From assembly GCA_934371505.1 (NCBI GenBank), contig CAKRNW010000050.1:1-14711 (forward strand): a stretch of 14,711 bases of DNA, read 5' to 3'. The notes beneath the pieces are model-generated. The model was given only the letters and a program-made list of their open reading frames with translations, did no database searches and was not told where the DNA came from. The DNA is from an uncultured Lachnospiraceae bacterium. Its GTDB lineage: Bacteria > Bacillota > Clostridia > Lachnospirales > Lachnospiraceae. Made by a program: the position numbers and the translations under genes. Positions 1-6,789 of the stretch are shown here, piece after piece; positions within the stretch are counted from its first letter, which is position 1; each line of letters begins with the position of its first letter.

Positions 1-236
1 AGATATGCCTGTTTCGTCTCATAGGCAGGCACCACCAGGCTGATGGTCAAAGGATTTTTCCGTTCCTGCCAGCTTTCTCTCTGGGCTTTCAAAATGTCCT
101 CGTCCGGAGCCTGGTAGGTATACTTGGAGTAGTCTGCCATACCGCCGGGAGACAGCCGCTCCATCACTGCATAGTAGGTATTTTTCACACCGTTTCGTCT
201 CAGATAGTTGAGGGTTTTATTGAAATAGGAAGGCAT
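1..236 (-). CDS. GT2 family glycosyltransferase, N-terminal fragment (C-terminal part beyond window)
   Basis: Reading the minus strand from the ATG at 236 gives an open frame of 78 codons that leaves the window at position 1. It starts MPSYFNKTLNYLRRNG and reaches ISLVVPAYET at residues 65-74. That hydrophobic strand followed by P-A-Y-E-T is the first beta strand and nucleotide-binding start of a GT-A (GT2) glycosyltransferase. About 60 residues precede the domain, as in many Lachnospiraceae polysaccharide glycosyltransferases of this kind. A strong AAGGAG site lies eight bases before the ATG. The gene follows the phosphoglucomutase gene in the same direction, and a hairpin at 267-293 and a palindromic element at 300-442 lie between them. 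It probably adds a sugar to the glycan made by this locus. Donor and acceptor cannot be read from this fragment. Confidence 0.8.
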   Translation of the reverse strand, partial: MPSYFNKTLNYLRRNGVKNTYYAVMERLSPGGMADYSKYTYQAPDEDILKAQRESWQERKNPLTISLVVPAYETKQAY

Positions 237-266
237 CTGTGATTCTCCTTTTCCCTGTGGATTGGA

Positions 267-293
267 AAAGCCCTGCTGCTTGAGCAGGGCTTT
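267..293 (-). terminator. Terminator-like hairpin after the phosphoglucomutase gene
   Basis: A perfect 11-bp stem, AAAGCCCTGCT (267-277) with AGCAGGGCTTT (283-293), closes a 5-base loop. On the minus strand the stem is followed by CTTTTCC, a short T-run. It is GC-rich and sits between two minus-strand genes, so it may terminate transcription from the phosphoglucomutase gene. The T-run is only four bases, and the next start codon is just 30 bases downstream, leaving no room for a promoter. Partial termination (attenuation) is therefore as likely as full termination. Confidence 0.6.
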
Positions 294-299
294 ATTAAG

Positions 300-442
300 G
301 TAACTATTCAGAACCCCATTCGCAAAACCGCTGTTTCACAGCTTTCCTTTTGCTCATGTGGTTATCTCGCCATATAACTGCGCCTTTCTGTCAGAATGCG
401 AGCATTCACAGAAGGCGCAGTTGCATGGCTCTGAATAGTTAC
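300..442. repeat. 143-bp MITE-like palindromic element with 13-bp perfect terminal inverted repeats
   Basis: The ends are GTAACTATTCAGA (300-312) and its exact reverse complement (430-442). The pairing stops at these borders, and both sides are flanked by AAG (297-299 and 443-445), a possible 3-bp target duplication. Inside are a small hairpin at 330-342 (GCTGT, TTC, ACAGC) and a long imperfect hairpin at 369-429 built from GCCAT, AACTGCGCC, TTTCTGT and GAATG against their complements. Folded RNA would form a three-way junction. No protein is encoded. The right end supplies the TAA stop codon (439-441) of the phosphoglucomutase gene. It could be a non-autonomous transposable element or another dispersed intergenic repeat. 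Only one copy is present here, so mobility is inferred. Confidence 0.7.
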
Positions 443-2160
443 AAGTACTTCTTTAAATCCTCAGTCAGCTTTTCGTTCCTGGCTGCAGCATCTTCCAGGC
501 TGGTTCCCTTGACACCCATGTAGAATTTAATCTTAGGCTCGGTACCAGAGGGTCTTGCACAGCACCAGGAATCGTTGGTGAGGTCGAAGTAGAGAACGTT
601 GGATTCCGGAAGCCCCGTTTCTCCTGTCTCTCCTGTCTCCAGGCTGAGGGTCTTGCCCGTCTTGTAATCGCGGAACTCTTTGACTTTCAAATCACCAAAC
701 TCCTTGGGAGGATTGGAACGAAGTTTCTCCATCAGGGCTGCGATTTCCTTGGAGCCGTCGATTCCCTTCATGGTAATGGCATACTGGCTCTCTTTGTAGT
801 AGCCGTATTTCTCATAGAGATTTAACATCTGATCCCACAGAGTCATGTTGTGTTTCTTGCACCATGCAGCCACTTCGCAGAGACACATCACTGCCACGAT
901 GGCATCCTTATCTCTTGCATGGGTTCCTGCCAGACAGCCATAGCTTTCTTCCAGACCAAATACATAGTTGTTGCAGCCGGTCTGCTCGAAAATTTTGATC
1001 TGCTCACCGATATACTTGAATCCGGTGAGAACCTCGATAAATCTTAAACCATAGTCCTCTGCGATGGCTTTGGACATGTTGGTGGTTACGATGGTGGTTA
1101 CCAGTGCAGGATTCTCCGGCATGGTTCCGGTGGCTTTGCGCTCTCTTAAGATATATTCCTCGATGAGCATACCAGACATGTTACCGGTAAATCCTACATA
1201 TTCGCCGGTCTTGGTATCTTTTGCATAAACACCGAGACGGTCGGCATCAGGGTCGGTTGCCAGTACGATGTCGGCATCTTTCTCTTTTGCAAGGCGAAGG
1301 GCATAGGTAAATGCCTTGGGATCCTCAGGGTTAGGGTAATCCAGTGTGGTGAATTTGGGGTCTGGATTTTCCTGCTCAGGAACCACATAGACATGCTGGA
1401 AGCCAAGTTCGGAGAGGACACGGCGTACCGGCACATTTCCGGTTCCGCAGAGGGGAGTGTAAACAATCTTTAAGTCCCCAGCCATCTCTGCAATGATTTC
1501 CGGATGGATAATCTGTTTCTTTAATTCTACCATGTATTTATCATCGATTTCCTTGCCGATGATTTCGTAAAGTCCTGCTGCCATGGCATCCTCTTTACTC
1601 ATGGTTTTTACATCATTATAGTCGGTAATGCTCTGTACTTCTTTGATGATATTGACATCGTGGGGGGGTGTTACCTGTGCGCCGTCCTCCCAGTAAGCCT
1701 TGTATCCGTTATACTCAGGGGGATTGTGGCTTGCGGTGATGACAATACCGGAAATGCAGCCCAGTGTGCGGAGTGCAAAGGAAAGCTCCGGTGTGGGGCG
1801 CAGGGATTCAAAGACATAGGCTTTGATGCCGTTTGCTGCCAGGCAGCGTGCAGTCTCGTCTGCAAATTCGGGGGACTGGTTACGGGAATCAAAGGCAATG
1901 GCAACGCCTTTTTTCTGTCCGCCCTGTTTGATAATGTAGTTTGCCAGTCCTTGTGTTGCTTTTCTGACGGTATACATATTCATACGGTTGGTGCCTGCTC
2001 CGATGATGCCGCGCAGTCCGCCGGTTCCAAATTCCAGTTCCTTATAAAAACGCTCTTCGATTTCCTTCTCGTTATCTTTGATCGCCAGAAGCTCCTGTTT
2101 GGTTGCTTCGTCAAAATAGGGATCATTCAGCCAGAATTCATATTGCTCTTTATAACCCAT
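439..2160 (-). CDS. pgcA: Phospho-sugar mutase (phosphoglucomutase/phosphomannomutase family)
   Basis: This 573-residue protein belongs to the alpha-D-phosphohexomutase superfamily and resembles the PgcA-type phosphoglucomutases of Firmicutes in length and motifs. It interconverts glucose-6-phosphate and glucose-1-phosphate in the cytoplasm. All four signature loops are present: the phosphoserine loop ITASHNPPEYNGYK (Ser144), the metal loop DPDADR (303-308), the sugar loop EESYG (404-408) and the phosphate loop RPSGTEPK (536-543). A CGGAGGA ribosome site precedes the ATG. Glucose-1-phosphate is the substrate of RfbA encoded upstream, so the gene fits the locus metabolically. It is separated from the glycosyltransferase genes by a long palindrome-rich leader with its own predicted promoter. 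An E-T-G triplet is repeated three times at 508-516. The stop codon lies inside an adjacent repeat element. A phosphomannomutase preference cannot be excluded. Confidence 0.95.
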   Translation of the reverse strand: MGYKEQYEFWLNDPYFDEATKQELLAIKDNEKEIEERFYKELEFGTGGLRGIIGAGTNRMNMYTVRKATQGLANYIIKQGGQKKGVAIAFDSRNQSPEFADETARCLAANGIKAYVFESLRPTPELSFALRTLGCISGIVITASHNPPEYNGYKAYWEDGAQVTPPHDVNIIKEVQSITDYNDVKTMSKEDAMAAGLYEIIGKEIDDKYMVELKKQIIHPEIIAEMAGDLKIVYTPLCGTGNVPVRRVLSELGFQHVYVVPEQENPDPKFTTLDYPNPEDPKAFTYALRLAKEKDADIVLATDPDADRLGVYAKDTKTGEYVGFTGNMSGMLIEEYILRERKATGTMPENPALVTTIVTTNMSKAIAEDYGLRFIEVLTGFKYIGEQIKIFEQTGCNNYVFGLEESYGCLAGTHARDKDAIVAVMCLCEVAAWCKKHNMTLWDQMLNLYEKYGYYKESQYAITMKGIDGSKEIAALMEKLRSNPPKEFGDLKVKEFRDYKTGKTLSLETGETGETGLPESNVLYFDLTNDSWCCARPSGTEPKIKFYMGVKGTSLEDAAARNEKLTEDLKKYL

Positions 2161-2288
2161 CTACCTGTCCTCCGTTTGATTCTTTTATTTATCCCTTGAA
2201 AGCTACCTAATAACCACTCGTCCGCAACTCCCGCAAGCATGTTGGTTCGAAACCTGTTGCGCGGGACATTCCGTTGAGCCTCATAAAT

Positions 2289-2445
2289 AGAATCCTGCTT
2301 GCAGGATTCTTCGCCTGCGGCGGGTCGTTTTAACGACATCATTCAATTCCGCCGCAGTGCGCTCCTCGCGGAGCGTTGTTCATTCATAGGAAAATTTCCT
2401 ATGAATGGAGCAAAAATCGTGTTCAGCATAGGCTTCCACGATTTT
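2289..2445. repeat. Cluster of five palindromes upstream of the phosphoglucomutase gene
   Basis: The 386-bp gap between the glycosyltransferase and phosphoglucomutase genes holds a dense series of inverted repeats. They are: 2289-2310 (AGAATCCTGC, TT, complement); 2315-2323 with 2349-2357 (CTGCGGCGG) enclosing 2324-2337 (GTCGTT, TT, AACGAC); 2360-2375 (CGCTCC, TCGC, GGAGCG); 2381-2407 (13-bp arms CATTCATAGGAAA around one base); and 2413-2421 with 2437-2445 (AAAATCGTG). Weaker pairings occur at 2223-2228 with 2256-2261 and at 2230-2234 with 2261-2265. If transcribed from the predicted promoter at 2536-2564, all of these would lie in the 5' leader of the phosphoglucomutase mRNA. No known riboswitch was recognised. 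A composite of dispersed intergenic repeats is the simplest alternative. Confidence 0.7.
2413..2445 (-). terminator. Weak terminator-like hairpin in the leader
   Basis: On the minus strand a 9-bp stem AAAATCGTG/CACGATTTT with a 15-base loop ends in a run of five T. It could stop read-through from the glycosyltransferase operon or attenuate the leader transcript that starts at the predicted promoter. The stem is AT-rich and the loop long, so strength is doubtful. Confidence 0.35.
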
Positions 2446-2535
2446 AGAGTCTCAACTCCATCGCGCAGAAGGTGTTCTCACCAACAAACTCCGCGTGCGC
2501 TGCTCTCAACCGTTATTAGTTCACTTACCAAAGCC

Positions 2536-2564
2536 AGTATAGCATATTATCCCTCCACTCTCAA
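2536..2564 (-). promoter_or_regulatory. Predicted sigma-70/sigma-A promoter for the phosphoglucomutase gene
   Basis: On the minus strand TTGAGA (2559-2564) and TATACT (2536-2541) are separated by exactly 17 bases. Each box matches the consensus at five of six positions. The -35 box overlaps the last sense codons of the 660-residue glycosyltransferase and the stop codon (2547-2549) lies in the spacer. Transcription would begin near 2529 and give a leader of about 370 bases before the ATG at 2160. The call rests only on sequence match. Confidence 0.5.
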
Positions 2565-4529
2565 CGAAAAATCACTTCGGTCGAGGGAGAAGTTTGGATT
2601 GTAATAGGGGTCACCCTGCTGCAGTTCTTTCTTCCATTTGTCGCGGAAGTGGGCAGATTCCCGGTTGTAGCGTTCCGCTTTCTCGCCCTGGTCATCCAGT
2701 CCGCGGGAGATGGACTCAAAATGATAAAGTTCCGCAAAAGGAGTAAATACGTTGAGTAAGCCCAGTTTTCTCAGTTTCAGGCAGAAATCCACATCATTTA
2801 AGGAAATGGCAAAGCTTTCGTCCAGACCACCCACTTTTTCAAATAAGGATTTCTTCACCAAGAGACAGGCTCCTGTAACCGCTGTCACATCCTGGGCATA
2901 GCAGAGGCGTCCCATATAGCCCAGGTTTTCCCGATGCTGCTTGTAGTGGGTGTGTCCCGCGGTGCGGTGCGCTCCCAGCCCGATGACTACGCCGGCATGC
3001 TGGATGGTTTTGTCTCCATAATAGAGTTTGGCACCCACAGCTCCCACATCCTCCCGCTGGGCATACATCAGCATTTCTTCCATCCAGTTTACGGTGATGA
3101 CCTGGGTATCGTTGTTCAACAGTAAAATGTATTCACCGGTGGTCTCTTTCACACCGAAATTGTTGATGGCAGAATAATTGAAGGAACTGGTATAGGTAAC
3201 CACCTTCACTCTGGGGTCGTCCTTCAAAAGTTCATAGTAGTCCTTAATTTCCTTGGTTTCGCTGTTATTTTCCACCACAATGATCTCATAATTGTCATAG
3301 GTGGACTTTTCCTCGATAGAACTGATACAGCGTTTCAAATCCTCCACATGGTCTTTGTTGGGAATGACAATGGAAATCCTGGGACTTCCGATAATCTGGT
3401 AACGGATTTTGAAAATGGTTTCAAAGGCTCTGGTAGAGGTAATCTGGAAATTCTTAAAGCCGTGGCTGCGGAGATTTTCTGCCACCGCACCTCTTGCTGC
3501 CTCAATGGCGTAGGGTTTCGCCTCGATATTGGATGCGACGCTGGTGGCATGACAGCGCCAGTAATAAAGTAATTTCGGCACATGCACCACATTTTGGGCT
3601 GCATCGGTGAGGCGGAGAATCATGTCATGATCCTGGCTGCCGTCAAACTGGGAACGGAATAGCTCCGTACCCTGTAATAAATCCCGTTTGAACACACTGA
3701 AATGGCAGATGTAGTTGTTGGCGCGGAGGTTGTCCGGCGCGTAGTCCGGCTTAAAGTGCATGGTGAGCATGTGGTCAATATTTCCACTCTTAAAGGTGGT
3801 CTCATCGCAGTAAATATAGTCCGCATCCTTTTCATTGATGGCTTTTACATATTCATATAAAGTGCTGGGATGGAGGATGTCGTCCTGATCCAGCAATCCG
3901 ATGAATTCTCCCGTTGCCATGGCAAGGCAGGCGTTGGTGTTACCGGAAATTCCCTCATTCTTTTCCAGCTTCTTATAAACGATTCTTCCATTGGAACGGG
4001 CTGCATACTCTTTGCTGATTTCGCCCATGTAGCTGTGGGCATCATCGGAGCCGTCCGCCAGACAGAGTTCCCAGTTCTGGTAAGTCTGGTTCATCACGGA
4101 ATCCAGCATTTCTTTTTGGAATTCCGGTTCATTATTCCAGAGGGGCACTAAAATGCTGATTTTAGGCATTCTGGGAAATACGGTCTCCCGCTCTGCCTTT
4201 GCCCGTGCCTCATCAGGAAAGCTCTTGGTTCCAAACTGTTTCATTGCCTCTTTTTCATTTTTTTTGTAGGCAATCTTATGAAGAACCCCTTTCACACTGC
4301 CACAGTTTTTGACGCGGTCTTTCTGCCGGATGCAGAAGTGCATGGTTTTCCTTAAAGGGGCAGAGGCTTTCCACAGTTTATTATTTTTGATACGGTCAAG
4401 TTTGAACTGCAAATCGTCCTTCTGTGCCTCCAAATCTGCAATTCTTCCAGCCAGGTCTGCATTTTTCAAATGCTCTTCCTGGTATAAGGTTTCCCAATCA
4501 TTTTTCAAATCCTGATTTAAGTTTTCCAT
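2547..4529 (-). CDS. Tandem-domain GT2 glycosyltransferase (660 aa)
   Basis: Two GT-A domains lie in one chain. Residues about 10-50 form a charged, heptad-like coiled coil. The first GT2 domain starts at ISILVPLWNN (124-133), has the metal-binding DQDD (214-217) and an SQDHDM acceptor-side motif (298-303), and looks catalytically complete. The second starts at ISIVIPNKDH (385-394), has LLNNDT (470-475) in place of DXD, then AVGAKLYY, IQHAG, TGACLL, LNDVDF (577-582) and YHFES. These motifs are typical of rhamnosyltransferase-like GT2 enzymes in polysaccharide loci. There is no signal peptide, so it should act at the inner membrane face on a lipid-linked acceptor. A GAGGA site precedes the ATG, and 58 bases separate it from the preceding glycosyltransferase gene. 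Two sequential linkages by one protein are likely. Donors are not determined, though dTDP-rhamnose is plausible from context. Confidence 0.9.
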   Translation of the reverse strand: MENLNQDLKNDWETLYQEEHLKNADLAGRIADLEAQKDDLQFKLDRIKNNKLWKASAPLRKTMHFCIRQKDRVKNCGSVKGVLHKIAYKKNEKEAMKQFGTKSFPDEARAKAERETVFPRMPKISILVPLWNNEPEFQKEMLDSVMNQTYQNWELCLADGSDDAHSYMGEISKEYAARSNGRIVYKKLEKNEGISGNTNACLAMATGEFIGLLDQDDILHPSTLYEYVKAINEKDADYIYCDETTFKSGNIDHMLTMHFKPDYAPDNLRANNYICHFSVFKRDLLQGTELFRSQFDGSQDHDMILRLTDAAQNVVHVPKLLYYWRCHATSVASNIEAKPYAIEAARGAVAENLRSHGFKNFQITSTRAFETIFKIRYQIIGSPRISIVIPNKDHVEDLKRCISSIEEKSTYDNYEIIVVENNSETKEIKDYYELLKDDPRVKVVTYTSSFNYSAINNFGVKETTGEYILLLNNDTQVITVNWMEEMLMYAQREDVGAVGAKLYYGDKTIQHAGVVIGLGAHRTAGHTHYKQHRENLGYMGRLCYAQDVTAVTGACLLVKKSLFEKVGGLDESFAISLNDVDFCLKLRKLGLLNVFTPFAELYHFESISRGLDDQGEKAERYNRESAHFRDKWKKELQQGDPYYNPNFSLDRSDFSLRVEG

Positions 4530-4587
4530 GTTTTCCTCGTTTCTGAGCCTGCTCTCTCACAGATTTTCATTCTGTCAGATGCTTTCT

Positions 4588-6753
4588 TTATACCGACACC
4601 CGGCAGGTCGTCCATCGAATAATCTGCTCACGGGACAATTTCTTTTTTGCATAAAGACCAACGCGGTAATTTCCCACGGGAAGCTTGCCCTCCGGTATCC
4701 GCAGGGCAAAGCCGGAAAGTTCCACATTCTTCTGATCCGGCACATTCTGTGCAATATCCGGACGGTATTGGGGCTTTAGCGGAACCTGGAACAAAAGTCC
4801 CTGTTCTTCCTCCTGTAAAAAGAGTTTCCATCCATAGCAGGCATTGTTACTTCCTATCATAAAGGCGTATCCCTGGAGATAAATGTCCTCTCCTGCATCA
4901 GATGCTTCCCGTGCGCCAATCCAGCCCTTTAATTTGTCGTGATATTCCACACCACAGTTCAGGCAGGCATCCTCCCTTACTCCTGCAGGCACTCCCTGTA
5001 TCGGCTGGGGTGCTGCCAGCTGGATGTCCCGGTTAAATTCGATAGACAGAAAATGATAAGTAAATCCCACATCCGACACATCGAAGGTAAGGTAATGGGA
5101 ATAATAGGGGTCTTTGGCAAAGAGTGCCGGATGGCGTTCAAAGAGTTTATCCTTTTCCGCTTTCAGCCGTTTCGTCTTGCCCTCATCCTCAAAATCGTTG
5201 CCCCGGCTCAGGGACTCATGATGGTAAAGCACCACATCATTGCACTGGATATTGCTGTAGCCCTGTTCAAAAATGCGGAAGCAGAAATCCACATCGTTAA
5301 AGGCAACCCGCAGTTCCTCGGAAAGTCCTCCCAGCTTCTGATACAGTTCCCGCCGCACCATCAGGCAGGCTCCGGTCACTCCAATCATATCATGTACCAT
5401 ACGGTTCTGGTAGAAATAGTACACGATCCGGTCATCCATCCGCTGCAGCTTGTGGGTGGGACCTAACCGGATATTGGTGATTCCCGCATGCTGGATCTTT
5501 GTGGTACCGGGATAAAGCAGCTTGGCTCCCACCGCCCCTGCGTAGGGCAGACGGGCATGCTTGACCAGCTCCTCCAGCCAGTTGCTCTGGATAATCTCCA
5601 TATCATCATTTAACAGCAAAATAAAGTTTCCATGGGATTTTTCCGCCCCCAGATTGCACATCCGGGAGAAATTAAATTCCATAGGCTCATAGAGATAATT
5701 CACATCATAGACCCGGGCAATTTTTTCCAATCGGAGACGGTTTGCTGCATTACTGCCATTGTCAACCACAATAATTTCCATGTCTGTGGTTTCCAGCTGG
5801 GTTTCCTCCCTCAGGGACTGTAGGCATCGTTCCAGAGTCTCCGGATGGTCTTTGGAGGGAATCACGATGGAAACCAAATCCCCTGTTCCGTCCTGGGACT
5901 GCTTGATCGGATACAGTTCTTCCCCGGAGATGCCCTGCCGTTCCAGTCCTCCCAGATCAAAGATTCTGGGTATATCCAGCCAGGAACCATCGTGTACCAG
6001 AATCTCCGGGATATTTCTCACTTTTTCCCTTCCGTTGCAGTCAAAAGCTCCGTTCTGCATGAGAATTTCATAACACATGCGATACCGGTAACGCATCTGG
6101 GCACGGGTTTTTAAATCCTCCACAAACTCCGGCTCCAGAAAGCAGGACTCATTCTCTCCGGGACGTAAAAACACATTGCCCTCTTTGTCCGGCTCCACCG
6201 GTTTCCAACCCTTTAGGGCAATCCACCGTTCCACCTCATCAGCATCACTTTCCTGCACGGCCTGCTCCGGTTTTAACCGGGATGTTTCCAGCCACTTGTC
6301 ATAAACAGATTTCCGAATGGCAAAAAAGTTTCCAAAATAAAAACAGGTCTTAAAAAAAGCTGGTGACCAGACCGGTTTCAACCAGGGTGCGTAGTCCTTA
6401 CAGGAAATCCTACACTCATACTGGTCATAGGCCATTCCCGCCTCCCGCTGCTTCCAGGGCAGATCTTCATCTGCGTAAACCAGAACCGTTTCCGGATAAC
6501 GGGCGAACTGCTCCCGGATCAGAGTCTCCGCATCTTTCGTAGGCTTTGCCCCCGGTGCAGTAAACAGGACAAACTCGCTGTCTTTTCTGGCATCCATTCC
6601 TATTTTCTTTAATTCCTCACTCCGGACAGTTTCTTTTTCCCGCTCCGCGATTCTACGGTTCATCCAGCTTTCAAAGTTCTTATCCACATGGGAAAGTTTA
6701 TAGTGGTAGGAAATCTCCTGTCCATTTTCCACGAACTGTCTGAGTTTGCTCAA
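4588..6753 (-). CDS. GT2 glycosyltransferase with degenerate N-terminal GT domain and C-terminal beta domain (721 aa, TTG start)
   Basis: The clear GT2 domain starts at VSIVIPSKDH (294-303), carries LLLNDDMEI (379-387) with the D383-D384 metal pair, and continues through AVGAKLLY, IQHAG, TGACLMV, FNDVDF (485-490) and YHHESLSRG (510-518). Residues about 58-150 look like a reduced GT fold, with FVLFTAPGAKP and a YADED acidic motif. The usual first beta strand and nucleotide loop are missing, so this half may be non-catalytic. Residues about 595-721 form a beta-rich domain that was not recognised, perhaps for glycan binding. The start is TTG: AGGAG lies at 6761-6765, seven bases upstream, and no in-frame ATG occurs between the preceding gene's stop and this codon. 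It follows the methyltransferase gene closely and very likely extends the same glycan. Confidence 0.87.
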   Translation of the reverse strand: MSKLRQFVENGQEISYHYKLSHVDKNFESWMNRRIAEREKETVRSEELKKIGMDARKDSEFVLFTAPGAKPTKDAETLIREQFARYPETVLVYADEDLPWKQREAGMAYDQYECRISCKDYAPWLKPVWSPAFFKTCFYFGNFFAIRKSVYDKWLETSRLKPEQAVQESDADEVERWIALKGWKPVEPDKEGNVFLRPGENESCFLEPEFVEDLKTRAQMRYRYRMCYEILMQNGAFDCNGREKVRNIPEILVHDGSWLDIPRIFDLGGLERQGISGEELYPIKQSQDGTGDLVSIVIPSKDHPETLERCLQSLREETQLETTDMEIIVVDNGSNAANRLRLEKIARVYDVNYLYEPMEFNFSRMCNLGAEKSHGNFILLLNDDMEIIQSNWLEELVKHARLPYAGAVGAKLLYPGTTKIQHAGITNIRLGPTHKLQRMDDRIVYYFYQNRMVHDMIGVTGACLMVRRELYQKLGGLSEELRVAFNDVDFCFRIFEQGYSNIQCNDVVLYHHESLSRGNDFEDEGKTKRLKAEKDKLFERHPALFAKDPYYSHYLTFDVSDVGFTYHFLSIEFNRDIQLAAPQPIQGVPAGVREDACLNCGVEYHDKLKGWIGAREASDAGEDIYLQGYAFMIGSNNACYGWKLFLQEEEQGLLFQVPLKPQYRPDIAQNVPDQKNVELSGFALRIPEGKLPVGNYRVGLYAKKKLSREQIIRWTTCRVSV

Positions 6754-6760
6754 GGTTGTT

Positions 6761-6765
6761 CTCCT
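6761..6765 (-). promoter_or_regulatory. Ribosome binding site that fixes a TTG start
   Basis: On the minus strand AGGAG stands seven bases before the TTG at 6753. The upstream in-frame codons back to the methyltransferase gene's TAA contain no ATG or GTG, so this site makes TTG the best start for the 721-residue glycosyltransferase. Confidence 0.6.
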
Positions 6766-6789
6766 GTCAGTTATTATCGTACGAATGTG

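Noticed and set aside
300..442. tRNA or other standard structured RNA gene
   Set aside because: The three-way fold lacks an anticodon arm, T-loop consensus and acceptor geometry; inverted termini fit a repeat element better.
1660..2199. Plus-strand open frame of 179 codons opposite the phosphoglucomutase gene
   Set aside because: The minus strand here encodes the conserved phosphoserine loop and N-terminal domain. The Cys-rich plus translation is a by-product.
2289..2445. CRISPR array
   Set aside because: The palindromes differ from each other and there are no identical direct repeats with regular spacers; no cas genes are present.
4939..5466. Plus-strand open frame of 175 codons opposite the 721-residue glycosyltransferase gene
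   Set aside because: Antisense to conserved GT2 motifs, with no recognisable product and no convincing ribosome site.
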